Origin: Kibdelosporangium banguiense | Lineage (GTDB): Bacteria > Actinomycetota > Actinomycetes > Mycobacteriales > Pseudonocardiaceae | Direction of reading: 5' to 3' | DNA: 64,000 nucleotides | Assembly: GCF_017876405.1 (NCBI RefSeq) | Contig: NZ_JAGINW010000001.1 | Span: 1,811,203 to 1,875,202, forward strand | Shown: positions 9,766-18,862 of the stretch, piece by piece | Layout of the letters: each line of letters begins with the position of its first letter | Position numbering within the stretch: the first letter of the stretch is position 1 | The notes under the pieces: model-generated | What the model was told of the DNA's origin: nothing | Databases searched by the model: none | The model's input: the letters and a program-made list of their open reading frames with translations, nothing else | Made by a program: the position numbers and the translations under genes

Positions 9766-10802
9766 GCGTCCGGGTCCGTGATCTCCGACCGGCGCGGCAG
9801 GGTCTCGGGTGACGTCCACACCTCATTGAACCCGGCCATCCCAGCCTCACCGACGACATGCCTCGTGAAAGCGGCACCCGCGGCGTACTGCTGAACCTTG
9901 GCGTCCACCCCAAGCAACGTCCGCAGCACGCGGTCCATCAACCCGCCACCACGCCTGCGCTCAGTGAACCGGTTACGAATCACATCGACCGTCGGCACAA
10001 CAGTGGGCCCGACCGCGTCCATGACATAGTCCGCGTGGCCCTCAAGCAGCGTGGACAACGCGATCAACCGGTCGAAAACCTCGCGCTGCTCAGCGGACTG
10101 CAACAACTCCATCAACGCCACAGGCCCAGCGGACGCCGTGCTGTCGAGCGAGCGCCGACGCGCCTCCTTGATCACGTCCGGCAGCCGGTTCAACGCACTC
10201 GCGGCCGAATCGTCCATACCGGACAGGAACTTGCGGACCTCCCCCGAGAAGTAGTCCTTCAACCAGGGCACGGCGGTGAACTGCAGCCGGTGCGTGCACT
10301 CATGCAGGCACACCCACATCCGGAAGTCGGACCCGGGCACATCCAAAGCCCGTTGCGCCCCAATGATGTTCGGCGCGACCAAGAGAAGACGGCCATCGTT
10401 GAAAGGGTCGTACTGGCCAAGGACCCGCGCCCCGAGGAACGCCAGCACCATGCCCGCCTGAACACCCGCGCTCCCAGCCATCACAGCACCGACCGGACCC
10501 GCATAGGCCCTGGGCAACGCGCCCTCGGTCAGTACCTCCAAGCCTTCGGCGGCGGCCTTGATCCACCCCGGCCGGTCAACCACCTCACCAGGCGGCAACG
10601 GCAAGCCGACCCCAAGCCCAGTCAGCTCCCGCACGTGGCCTTCGGCAACGTCGGTGACCTCCCGCAACTGGCGGACCGTGTTCTCGGCCTCCGCCATCGG
10701 CACCTCGGGCCCACGCCGCACCAGCCGCTGGCCGGTGGAGATGGCCAATGACCAGTCCACGGGCGACCCCGTCCCCCGCCTGAGCTCTGTCGCCGCTTCC
10801 AC
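9741..10802 (-). CDS. Zinc-dependent metalloprotease (DUF2342 / F420-associated family)
   Basis: About 353 residues from GTG 10802 (VEAATELRRG). The metal site is HECTHRLQF (HExxH), with a likely third ligand in LLEGHADYVMD. The DUF2342 family is annotated as a zincin-like hydrolase or F420-biosynthesis-associated protein, and its position just before tilS is conserved in actinobacteria. The physiological substrate is unknown. In-frame codons extend further upstream but lack family character. Confidence 0.85.
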   Translation of the reverse strand: MEAATELRRGTGSPVDWSLAISTGQRLVRRGPEVPMAEAENTVRQLREVTDVAEGHVRELTGLGVGLPLPPGEVVDRPGWIKAAAEGLEVLTEGALPRAYAGPVGAVMAGSAGVQAGMVLAFLGARVLGQYDPFNDGRLLLVAPNIIGAQRALDVPGSDFRMWVCLHECTHRLQFTAVPWLKDYFSGEVRKFLSGMDDSAASALNRLPDVIKEARRRSLDSTASAGPVALMELLQSAEQREVFDRLIALSTLLEGHADYVMDAVGPTVVPTVDVIRNRFTERRRGGGLMDRVLRTLLGVDAKVQQYAAGAAFTRHVVGEAGMAGFNEVWTSPETLPRRSEITDPDAWLRRVRP

Positions 10803-10902
10803 AACCCCGACGCTACCTGAGCCTTCGCAAGTTGTGGTCACACGAACACAGATAGCGCTGTCTTTGCCTGGCTGTGTCCGCCTGGCCGTGTCTGGCGGGC
10901 TG

Positions 10903-12738
10903 CTATTTACATCCGCAGCCTCGCAGCGTTGCGGCAACTGCGTCGAGGGCTGGGCGGGCGGCGCCTGAGTCTGAGCCGTTGCTCATGAGGGCGAAGGCGA
11001 GCATTCGGCCGTCTGTGTCCAGGACTATGCCGGCGAGGGAGTTCACGCCGGAGAGGGTGCCTGTTTTGGCGCGGACCCAGCCGCGGCCTGTGGCGGCGGA
11101 GGTGCCTGGGTCGAAGCGGCCTTCCAGGGTTCCGCTGCCGCCGGCGACGGGGAGGCCGCCGAGCAGGGGGCGGAGTTTGGCTGTGCGGGGGTCTTTGCCG
11201 TCGCCTGCGGCCGCGGCCAGGACTGCGGCGAACAGTCTGGCTGGGACCTTGTCGTTGGTGGACAGTCCGCTTCCGTCGGTCAGCTGCGCGCCGGAGACGT
11301 CGAATCCGTTCTCCTGCAGGACTTTCAGGGTGGCCTTGCTGACTCCGGTGAAGGAGGGCTCCTCGCCCGCGGCTTTGGCGACCTCGCGGGCGATGGCGTC
11401 GGCGAGCACGTTGTCGGAGGCGAGCATGGCGTTGTCGACGAGTTCGGTCAGCGGCGCCGACTTCACTTCGCCCAGTACTTTCGCGTCGGCTGGGGCCGTG
11501 ACTTCCGGTTTGGGGGCCACGGTCGCGCCGAGGCGTTTGGCGAACTCGGCCGCGAGTGTCCTGGGTGGGTTGGCGCTGCGGGGGCTGATGTCCTTGGTGG
11601 GATCTGTCCGGCCGCCGTCCATCATCAGCGCGGTGATCGGCGCCATGTAACCGGCGGCGACGTCGCCGGGCAGCCAGCCGGGCGCGAGTCCGTCTCCGGT
11701 GTAACGGGTGGTGTCCACGAAGACCTGGGTGACTTTGCCTCCCGCGTTCGCCTTCACCTGCGCCACGAGGTCGTCCAGGTGCGCTGAGCCGGGGTACCAG
11801 GACTTCTTGCCGGCCGGCAGGGAGTTCAGCGTCGGGTCGCCCCCGCCGACCAGGATGACGGTCCCGGGTTCGGTGCCCGCGACCGCACGGGTCGAGAGCT
11901 GCTGGCCGTGGTCGAGCTTCAGCAGGGCGGCGGCCCCGGTGAGGATCTTCGTGGTGGACGCGGGCACCAGCGGGGTCGACGCGCTCTTGTTCCACAGGAC
12001 GTTGCCGGTCGTGGCGTCCAGCACGGTTCCGGTCAAAGTCCCCAAAGCGGGCACTGTTGCGGGCCCGGCGAGTGCGGACTGGATGCCCTGGGCGCTCGGC
12101 ACAGGGGCCTCCGCGCTTGGCGAACGCAGACTCGGGGTGAAGGCAACGGGTGCGGGCGGCGGCTGGATGACCACCTCGGGCTCGCTCGGGCCCAGGCCCA
12201 GCGACTCCTTCACGCCGGGCACCGCGAACACCACGCCCGCGCCGACCGCGATCACCAGCACGATCGCCGCGGCCACGATCAGGCCGGTACGGCGACGCTT
12301 TTTCGGCGGCTCGTCCGATTCATCCGAATCGGGCGTAGGCGGTGGCGGCGGGGCTGCGGGCGGCTTGGGAAGAACCGGAGGGGGTGGCGGCTCGACCCGG
12401 ATCGGGGAGACCGGGGCCACCTGGACGGTCTGCTCGGCCCGGAACGAGGACGCCTTCGGGCGCCGGTTGCCTGGCTCGATCCGCACCGGCGCGGCCCGTG
12501 GCGGCTCAGGTGGCGGGAATCCCGGCCGCTGGATGGGTGTGGTCTTCTGGGCGGGCGGACGCAGGGCATCCGGGTCGATCGCCGGGAACTGGATACGCTG
12601 GGTGGACTCGCCTACCGGAACTGTCTGCTGCGGCGGGCGGACGGGCTGGGCCGCCTCGGATGGTTCGGGACTTCCGGGTCTCTCCGGCAGATCGTCGTCA
12701 TCGGCGGTCGGCCACGCGGGGTGGTCCTGATCTGACAC
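10903..12738 (-). CDS. dacB: D-Ala-D-Ala carboxypeptidase/endopeptidase (PBP4, peptidase S13)
   Basis: 611 residues from GTG 12738, which has AGGAGG upstream. It trims or cuts peptidoglycan peptide cross-links outside the membrane. Catalytic motifs are STTK (261-264), SDN (441-443) and KTG (558-560). One transmembrane helix lies at about 152-173, preceded by KKRRR. The first 150 residues are an unusual Pro-rich, acidic cytoplasmic region, so this is a bitopic PBP4 rather than a cleaved secreted one. It is divergent from ppa. Confidence 0.93.
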   Translation of the reverse strand: MSDQDHPAWPTADDDDLPERPGSPEPSEAAQPVRPPQQTVPVGESTQRIQFPAIDPDALRPPAQKTTPIQRPGFPPPEPPRAAPVRIEPGNRRPKASSFRAEQTVQVAPVSPIRVEPPPPPVLPKPPAAPPPPPTPDSDESDEPPKKRRRTGLIVAAAIVLVIAVGAGVVFAVPGVKESLGLGPSEPEVVIQPPPAPVAFTPSLRSPSAEAPVPSAQGIQSALAGPATVPALGTLTGTVLDATTGNVLWNKSASTPLVPASTTKILTGAAALLKLDHGQQLSTRAVAGTEPGTVILVGGGDPTLNSLPAGKKSWYPGSAHLDDLVAQVKANAGGKVTQVFVDTTRYTGDGLAPGWLPGDVAAGYMAPITALMMDGGRTDPTKDISPRSANPPRTLAAEFAKRLGATVAPKPEVTAPADAKVLGEVKSAPLTELVDNAMLASDNVLADAIAREVAKAAGEEPSFTGVSKATLKVLQENGFDVSGAQLTDGSGLSTNDKVPARLFAAVLAAAAGDGKDPRTAKLRPLLGGLPVAGGSGTLEGRFDPGTSAATGRGWVRAKTGTLSGVNSLAGIVLDTDGRMLAFALMSNGSDSGAARPALDAVAATLRGCGCK

Positions 12739-12853
12739 TCGGTCCTCCTGTCCAACATCACATCGGTTCCCAGCCGCCGCGATGCCAGCCGAGCGCGAGT
12801 CGTAGTCCAGACTAGTGGCGAGCACCGACCAAAGATGATGAGCGAGGAACGGC

Positions 12854-13339
12854 GTGGAGTTCGACGTCACGATCGAGATCCCCAAAGGCGTACGCAACAA
12901 GTACGAGATGGACCACGAGACGGGGCGGATCCGGTTGGACCGGACCCTGTTCACCGCCACGCAGTACCCGGCCGACTACGGCTTCGTCGACAACACCCTC
13001 GGTGAGGACGGCGACCCGCTGGACGCACTCGTACTGGTACAGGAGCCGACGTTCCCGGGCTGCCTGATCCGCAGCCGGGCGATCGGCATGTTCCGGATGA
13101 CCGACGAGAAGGGCGGCGACGACAAGGTCCTCTGCGTGCCCGCGGAGGACCCGCGCTCGGAGCACCTGCGGGACATCCACCACCTGAGCGAGTTCTACCG
13201 GCTGGAGATCCAGCACTTCTTCGAGGTCTACAAGGACCTGGAGCCGGGCAAGAGCGTCGAGGGCGCGACCTGGGTCGGCCGGACCGAGGCCGAGGCGGAG
13301 ATCCAGCGCTCCTACGAGCGGCTGAAAACCCACCACTGA
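12854..13339 (+). CDS. ppa: Inorganic pyrophosphatase
   Basis: 161 residues, starting GTG 12854. It hydrolyses PPi to phosphate in the cytoplasm. The family I signature is in [11 protein letters not shown], with [20 protein letters not shown] and the DxxxDLxxL-like C-terminal helices. A dedicated rho-independent terminator follows 14 bp after the stop. Confidence 0.96.
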   Translation: MEFDVTIEIPKGVRNKYEMDHETGRIRLDRTLFTATQYPADYGFVDNTLGEDGDPLDALVLVQEPTFPGCLIRSRAIGMFRMTDEKGGDDKVLCVPAEDPRSEHLRDIHHLSEFYRLEIQHFFEVYKDLEPGKSVEGATWVGRTEAEAEIQRSYERLKTHH

Positions 13340-13353
13340 GACTCAGGACAAAG

Positions 13354-13386
13354 AGAGAGGGCCCCGGCTGGGGCCCTCTCTTTTTT
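13354..13386 (+). terminator. Rho-independent terminator of ppa
   Basis: Perfect 12-bp stem (AGAGAGGGCCCC at 13354-13365 with its complement at 13370-13381), 4-nt loop, then six T. It sits between the convergent ppa and efflux genes. The opposite strand lacks a good T-run, so it mainly serves ppa. Confidence 0.93.
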
Positions 13387-13406
13387 CTTCGTGGTGGGAA
13401 GTGCAC

Positions 13407-15026
13407 TCAGTGCATAGCGGCGACCGGTGCGGCCTCGTCCTCGGCGGCAACCCGCTGGATGCCCGACTTGTTGGACAGCGGGACCTCCTTGACGAACCAG
13501 ACCAGGGCGAACGCGAGCAGGACCACGAGTCCGCCGACCATGAACACTGTGTCGAGCGAGCTGGCGAAGCCGTCCAGGATCGGCCTTGCCTCCCGCGCGG
13601 GCAGCGTGTTGATGAACGCCGTGTCGTTCAGGTCGAGCCCACCGGCACCGGCCGGCATCGGCGGCAGGCCGGAGGCGGCCCGTTCGCCGGCGATCCGGTC
13701 ACCGACGATGCCGAACAGGATCGACAGGAACACCGCGGTACCCACGGTGCCGCCGATCGACCGGAAGAACGTCGCCGACGAGGTCGCCACGCCCATGTCC
13801 TTGGCAGGCGCGTCGGCCTGGATGGCCAGCAGCAGGCTCTGCATGCACAGGCCAAGGCCGATCCCGGCGAGCACCATCACCAGCATGGTCTGCCACAGCG
13901 GCGTGTCCGTCCCGATCTGGGCGAACAGGAACAGCGCACCGGTGGTGGCGGCCAGCCCGACGATCGGGAAGATCCGGTAACGCCCGGTCTTGGACGTGAT
14001 CCGGCCGCTGCCCATGGCCGCGACCAGGATGCCGAAGGTCATCGGCAGGGTCATCAGCCCCGACTCGGTCGGCGTGGCGCCCTTGACGATCTGCAGGTAC
14101 AGCGGCAGCGACATCATCATGCCGAACATGCCGACACCCATGATGAAGTTGATCACGTTCGTCAGTGCGAACACCGGACGGCGGAACAGGCGCATCGGCA
14201 GCAGCGCCGCGTCACCCATCCACCGCTCGACGAAGATGAAGGCCACCAGGCCCGCCACACCGGTCACGTACATCGCGATCGAAGCGGTCGAGTCCCAGCC
14301 CCACTCGCGGCCCTGTTCGGCCACGATCAACAACGGCACCAGGCCGACCGTCAGGGCTCCGGCGCCCCAGAAGTCGATGCGCTGCGGCACCTTCACGTGC
14401 GGCACGTTCAGCACCCGGCTCACCACGACCAGCGCCACCAGCGCGATCGGCACGTTGAGCAAGAACACCCAGCGCCAGCCGGTGATCCCGGCGAAACTGT
14501 CCAGTCCGGCGAACATCCCGCCGACCAACGGACCCGCCACACTGGACAGACCCCAGACACCCATGAAGTAGCCGGTGTAGCGGCTGCGCTCACGCGGCGA
14601 GGTGATGTCGGCGATGATCGCCAGCGCCAGCGACATCAGGCCACCGGCACCCAGGCCCTGCACCGCGCGGTAGGCGGCCAGTTCGTACATCGATCCGGCG
14701 ATTCCCGACAGCAGCGAGCCCGCCAGGAAGAACGAGATCGCGGTCAGGTACATCGGCTTGCGGCCGAAGATGTCGGAAAGCTTGCCGTACAACGGGGTCG
14801 AGATGGTCGCCGTGATCAGGTACGCGGTGGTCGCCCATGCCTGGATGGTCTGGCCGTGCAGCTGGTCGGCGATGGTCTTCATGGCCGAGGCCATGATCGT
14901 CTGGTCGAGCGCCGCCAGGAACATGCCCAGCATCAAGCCGGACAGGATTGTCAGGATCTGGCGGTGGCCCAGCGCGCCGGCCCCTGAGGGGGCTGCCCCA
15001 GCGGCGGCTGTTGCCTGTTCGGACAT
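13407..15026 (-). CDS. MFS drug-efflux transporter, DHA2 (14-TM) family
   Basis: 539 residues with about 14 membrane helices. Motif A is seen in YGKLSDIFGRKPMYL, motif C-like sequence in GPLVGGMF, and LDQTIMASAMKTIADQL near the first helix. This is the EmrB/QacA type, exporting drugs or metabolites by proton antiport. It starts 1 nt inside the marR stop (TGATG), so the pair is one transcript, regulator first. A longer upstream frame overlaps marR and is an artefact. Confidence 0.93.
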   Translation of the reverse strand: MSEQATAAAGAAPSGAGALGHRQILTILSGLMLGMFLAALDQTIMASAMKTIADQLHGQTIQAWATTAYLITATISTPLYGKLSDIFGRKPMYLTAISFFLAGSLLSGIAGSMYELAAYRAVQGLGAGGLMSLALAIIADITSPRERSRYTGYFMGVWGLSSVAGPLVGGMFAGLDSFAGITGWRWVFLLNVPIALVALVVVSRVLNVPHVKVPQRIDFWGAGALTVGLVPLLIVAEQGREWGWDSTASIAMYVTGVAGLVAFIFVERWMGDAALLPMRLFRRPVFALTNVINFIMGVGMFGMMMSLPLYLQIVKGATPTESGLMTLPMTFGILVAAMGSGRITSKTGRYRIFPIVGLAATTGALFLFAQIGTDTPLWQTMLVMVLAGIGLGLCMQSLLLAIQADAPAKDMGVATSSATFFRSIGGTVGTAVFLSILFGIVGDRIAGERAASGLPPMPAGAGGLDLNDTAFINTLPAREARPILDGFASSLDTVFMVGGLVVLLAFALVWFVKEVPLSNKSGIQRVAAEDEAAPVAAMH

Positions 15027-15559
15027 CAGTTCTCTCCTTTGGAGCGCGCCATGAGCTCGGCGTGCTCGTTGATGAAGTTCGGGATGTTGCGCTCGTGGTC
15101 GGCCACGAACCGTTCGAGCAGTTCGACGAACCGCTGCAGGTCCTCGGCCGGCCAGTGCGCGAGCATCCGGGCCATCGAGCAGCTGCGCTGCTGGTGGCGG
15201 GCCTCGATGAGTTCGCGCCCCTTGCCGGTGACGGCGAGCAGGCTGGCCCGCCCGTCCGCCGGATCCGCGAACCGTTCGATCAGGCCGTCCTTGACCAGTC
15301 CGGCCACCTGCCGGCTGATCGTGGACGGGTCGGAGTACACAGCCTCGGCGAGTGCGTTCGACCGGACCGGGCCGATGCTGGTCAGCGCGCCGAGCAGGAC
15401 CATCGCGGTCTTGTCGATGCCGATCCTGCCCAGCTGGGAGGACACCGCCGCCCACTGCCGGCCGAGACCCATCATGGCGTTCCCGACGCGAGCCCCCAAC
15501 TCGATTTCGGCCTGGCTCGGTACGGCAGTCCCGGCTGTCGTCTCCGATGCGGCGACCAT
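15026..15559 (-). CDS. MarR-family transcriptional repressor
   Basis: 177 residues from ATG 15559 (AAGGGG 5 nt upstream). The winged helix includes SDPSTISRQVAGLVKDGLIERFADPADGRAS (region about residues 75-105), the normal MarR recognition helix and wing. It is coupled to the downstream efflux gene and probably represses it until ligand binds. Upstream in-frame ATGs at 15583 and 15607 fall in or beside the candidate operator, which supports the later start. Confidence 0.9.
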   Translation of the reverse strand: MVAASETTAGTAVPSQAEIELGARVGNAMMGLGRQWAAVSSQLGRIGIDKTAMVLLGALTSIGPVRSNALAEAVYSDPSTISRQVAGLVKDGLIERFADPADGRASLLAVTGKGRELIEARHQQRSCSMARMLAHWPAEDLQRFVELLERFVADHERNIPNFINEHAELMARSKGEN

Positions 15560-15574
15560 CTCGACCCCTTGATT

Positions 15575-15610
15575 TGCTTGCATCACCCAATTACTTGCTA
15601 GATACAAGCA
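15575..15610. promoter_or_regulatory. Candidate MarR operator
   Basis: TGCTTG (15575-15580), CTTG (15594-15597) and CAAGCA (15605-15610) form overlapping dyads just upstream of the marR start. MarR proteins usually bind TTGC/GCAA-type dyads over their own promoter. Assignment rests on position and symmetry. Confidence 0.45.
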
Positions 15611-15678
15611 TGCACTTCTCGGTTTTAGTCCTCAACCGAATTAGCCGAGACCCGCCTCACAGCACGCTGGGTAGGCGG

Positions 15679-16554
15679 TCACACGCTCTGAGCAGCTGAA
15701 ACCTTCGCAAAAGCGGCAGCGCCGACAGCCACCGCGTGCGCACCCAAGCGGGCACGGCCGATCTCCAAGCCAGCGTTCGTCGCCAGTACAGACGCCCGAA
15801 CAGTCGCTCTGCACTCCCGCTCGAGCAGGTCCCACGCCCCCAGTACGCCGCCACCGAGCACTGCGATCTGACTGTCCAACACCGTCGCGACGACAGCCAC
15901 CGCCTGCCCAAGCGCGGCACCCGCCTCGTCGAAGACCCGGCGTGCCGTCTTGTCGCCCGCACGCGCGCGGCGTGCGACCTCCACGGCGCCCACGGTTCCC
16001 CCGTATCGGCGACTGATCGACAGTCCGGACGCCACAGATTCAAGGTGACCACGTGCACCGCACGTACAAGGCTCGTTGCCGAAGCCAGGGGTATGACCGA
16101 TCTCTCCGGCTCCCCCACTGGCTCCCCTCAGCAACACCCCGTCGCTGATCAGCGCGCCGCCGATGCCGGTCCCGACCATGATCCCGAACGCGTGACGGAA
16201 GCCACGTGCCGCGCCGACCATGGCCTCTCCATGCAGAAACGCGTTCACGTCGTTGTCCACGACAACCGGCAGCTCCAGCTCGCGGGCGAAGACGTCGGCC
16301 AGCTGTGTGCCCTCCCAGCCGACGAACACCTCGCTCGCCGTAGTCACCGCGCCCGTCGCAGGATCGATCACCCCGGCCGCGCCGATACCGATCCCCCTGG
16401 CTCCGGGCACCAGTTCCGCGGTGAGCGCCAGCGCTGTGCCCAGGATCGCACCGGGCGGCGACTCCGCCCGCCGGTGATCGAGTACGCGCAGGTCATCGTC
16501 ACAGCGCACGGCCTGGATCTTGGTGCCGCCGATGTCCACCCCGACCCAGCTCAT
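15679..16554 (-). CDS. ROK-family sugar kinase
   Basis: 291 residues. The ATP site is VGVDIGGTKIQAV, the sugar site GVIDPATG and DNDVNAFLHGE, and VGTGIGGALI follows. The zinc motif reads GHTP...CTCGARGHLE, with His where most ROK kinases have the last Cys. It phosphorylates glucose or an amino sugar in the cytoplasm; the substrate is not decidable. Its start codon is only 9 bp from that of divergent cutC. Confidence 0.9.
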   Translation of the reverse strand: MSWVGVDIGGTKIQAVRCDDDLRVLDHRRAESPPGAILGTALALTAELVPGARGIGIGAAGVIDPATGAVTTASEVFVGWEGTQLADVFARELELPVVVDNDVNAFLHGEAMVGAARGFRHAFGIMVGTGIGGALISDGVLLRGASGGAGEIGHTPGFGNEPCTCGARGHLESVASGLSISRRYGGTVGAVEVARRARAGDKTARRVFDEAGAALGQAVAVVATVLDSQIAVLGGGVLGAWDLLERECRATVRASVLATNAGLEIGRARLGAHAVAVGAAAFAKVSAAQSV

Positions 16555-16563
16555 CGGATACTC

Positions 16564-17301
16564 ATGGGTGTGTGTGCCGGGATCAGCATTGAGATCAGTG
16601 TCGAGACAGTCCGCGGTGTCCGGATCGCCCAACGAGCCGGCGCGGACCGGATAGAGCTGTGCGCGGGCCTGGCCGACGGCGGCCTGACGCCCAGCGCCGC
16701 ACTGATCGAGCAGGCGGTCGCCGCGACCACGTCGACCGAGGTGCACGTGCTGATCCGGCCCCGGCCCGGCGACTTCCGGTACTCCGCCGACGAGATCGCG
16801 GTGATCCGCAAGGACATCTCGCTGGCCCGGCAACTCGGCGCCGACGGGGTCGTGGTGGGCGCCCTGGATGCGGCCGGCCGTCTCGACGTCGGCTTCATCG
16901 ACGCTTTTGGCGATATCCAGACGACACTGCACCGGGCGATCGATGTCAGCGCCGACTCGCTGCAGGCCTTGGACGAGGCCATCTCGCTCGGGTTCACGCG
17001 GGTGCTGACGTCCGGGCGGAAACGTTCAGTCCTTGACGGCGCGCCCCTGATCAAGGAGATGGTGCAGCGCGCGGAAGAGCGCATCCAGGTGATGGCCTGC
17101 GGTGGCGTGCGGGCGAGCAACGCCTTGCAGGTCGTCGAGTCCACGGGGGTACGCGACTTGCACGCGGCCGTACGTACACCTGTCGGTGACGTGGGCGACG
17201 GCGACGTGTCGTTCGCGGGTGTCGGCGTGCCGGACGGGTTCGACCGGTTCGAGACCGACGCCGACGGGGTCGCGGCGTTGTGCTCCGTCATCCGCGGCTG
17301 A
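16564..17301 (+). CDS. cutC: CutC-family protein
   Basis: 245 residues with a TIM-barrel pattern: ISIEISVETVRGVRIAQRAG, DRIELCAGLADGGLTPS, LIRPRPGDFRYS, GADGVVVGALDA, HRAIDVS, FTRVLTSG and GGVRASNA. CutC was linked to copper handling, but the biochemical role is unsettled. Start ATG 16564 or GTG 16570; family members begin close to the ISIEISVE strand. The 3' end overlaps the ABC ATPase gene tail to tail by 14 bp. Confidence 0.9.
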   Translation: MGVCAGISIEISVETVRGVRIAQRAGADRIELCAGLADGGLTPSAALIEQAVAATTSTEVHVLIRPRPGDFRYSADEIAVIRKDISLARQLGADGVVVGALDAAGRLDVGFIDAFGDIQTTLHRAIDVSADSLQALDEAISLGFTRVLTSGRKRSVLDGAPLIKEMVQRAEERIQVMACGGVRASNALQVVESTGVRDLHAAVRTPVGDVGDGDVSFAGVGVPDGFDRFETDADGVAALCSVIRG

Positions 17302-18862
17302 CCCGCCGTTCCCGCTGTTCAACCGGGTCCGGCACGGGCGCCGCGGCGAGCAGCCTGCGTGTGTAGTCCTGTTGCGGCGCGCCGAAGACGTCCGCGCGGC
17401 TGCCCTGCTCGACGATCTTGCCGCGGTACATCACCGCGACCCGGTTGGCGAGCATGTCGACCACCGCCAGATCGTGGCTGATGAACAAGCACGAGAACTT
17501 CAGCCGCCGTTGCAGGTCGAGGAACAACTCGAGGATGCTGGCCTGCACGGACACATCCAGAGCGCTGGTCGGCTCGTCGGCGATCAGCAGATCCGGATCG
17601 AGCGCCAAGGCCCTGGCGATGCTGACCCGCTGGCGTTGGCCGCCGGAAAGTTCGTGCGGGTAGCGGTCTTTCAGCTGCTCGCCGAGCTCGACCGCGTCCA
17701 GCAACTCGGCGACTCGCTCGTTCCGCTTGGGCGCGCGATGCAGGATCAGTGGCTCCGCCACGCATTCCGCGACGGTCATCCGAGGGTCCAAAGAGGACGC
17801 TGGATCCTGGAAAACCATGCCGATCCTGGCTCGCAGCGGCCGCATCTTCTTCGCCGACAGGTTTGCGATGTCCTGACCGAAGAGGGCGATCGTGCCCTTG
17901 ACCGGTTTCTGCAGGCCCACCGCGCATCGGCCGACGGTCGTCTTGCCGGAGCCGGATTCGCCTACCAGGCCGAGCACTTCGCCTTGGCCGATCTCGAAGG
18001 ACACGTCATCTACGGCTTTGTGACCGGCAAACAACACCGTTAAACCGTCCACACGCAACACCGGTTCTTGACTCGCCTCGGCTTGACGTGTGCCGGTTCC
18101 CAATCTGGGCACGGCTTTGAGCAGTCGTCGGGTGTATTCGTGTTCGGGCCTGAGCAGGACATCGTCAACGGAGCCCTGCTCGACGATATCGCCCCGGTAC
18201 ATCACGACGACACGGTCGGCCAGGTCCGCGACCACACCCATGCTGTGCGTGATCAGCACAATCGCTGTGCCGAGCCGGTTCTTCAACTCCCTGAGCAGAT
18301 CGAGGATCTCCGCCTGGACGGTGACGTCCAGCGCGGTGGTCGGCTCATCGGCGATGATCACCTTGGGGTCACAGGAAATCGCCATCGCGATCATCACCCG
18401 TTGCCGCATGCCGCCGGAAAGTTCATGCGGATATTGCCTGGCTCGTTCTTCCGGGCGGTCGAGCCCGACCGTTGAGAGCAGTTCGACGACTTTCTTGTGC
18501 ACGTCCGGCAGGTCTTGGTGCAGTTTGATGGCCTCGGCGACCTGCCAGCCGATCGTGTGCACCGGGCTGAGCGCGGTCATCGGCTCCTGGAAGACCATCG
18601 CGATCTCGTTGCCGCGCAACGCCCGCAGCTGTTTGCCGGGCAACGTCCGGATCTCGCGGTCCTCGAGCCGGATCGTGCCGGTAACCTCGGCCTTCCGGGG
18701 TAGCAGGCCAAGGGCGGACATCGCGGTGACGGACTTGCCGGAACCGGACTCACCGACCACGGCGACGACTTCACCTTTCCTGACCGTGAAGCTGACCTGT
18801 CTGGCGGCTTCGACCTCGCCGAAGGTGATCGACAAATCCTCGAAGCTGAGCACGTCACCCAT
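17288..18862 (-). CDS. Peptide ABC transporter ATPase, two fused nucleotide-binding domains
   Basis: 524 residues holding both ATPases of a Dpp/Opp-type importer in one chain. Domain 1 has Walker A GESGSGKS (37-44) and signature LSGGMRQRV; domain 2 has GESGSGKTTVGRC and LSGGQRQRVSIARAL. It powers uptake of peptides or nickel/sugar-peptide ligands through the two adjacent permeases. The start overlaps the upstream permease stop by 1 nt (TGATG). Confidence 0.93.
   Translation of the reverse strand: MGDVLSFEDLSITFGEVEAARQVSFTVRKGEVVAVVGESGSGKSVTAMSALGLLPRKAEVTGTIRLEDREIRTLPGKQLRALRGNEIAMVFQEPMTALSPVHTIGWQVAEAIKLHQDLPDVHKKVVELLSTVGLDRPEERARQYPHELSGGMRQRVMIAMAISCDPKVIIADEPTTALDVTVQAEILDLLRELKNRLGTAIVLITHSMGVVADLADRVVVMYRGDIVEQGSVDDVLLRPEHEYTRRLLKAVPRLGTGTRQAEASQEPVLRVDGLTVLFAGHKAVDDVSFEIGQGEVLGLVGESGSGKTTVGRCAVGLQKPVKGTIALFGQDIANLSAKKMRPLRARIGMVFQDPASSLDPRMTVAECVAEPLILHRAPKRNERVAELLDAVELGEQLKDRYPHELSGGQRQRVSIARALALDPDLLIADEPTSALDVSVQASILELFLDLQRRLKFSCLFISHDLAVVDMLANRVAVMYRGKIVEQGSRADVFGAPQQDYTRRLLAAAPVPDPVEQRERRVSRG

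Noticed and set aside
13401-14987. A 528-codon + strand open frame rich in Gln, His, Arg and Gly opposite the MFS gene
   Set aside because: Composition is typical of antisense GC-skewed codons; the MFS protein on the other strand is clearly real.
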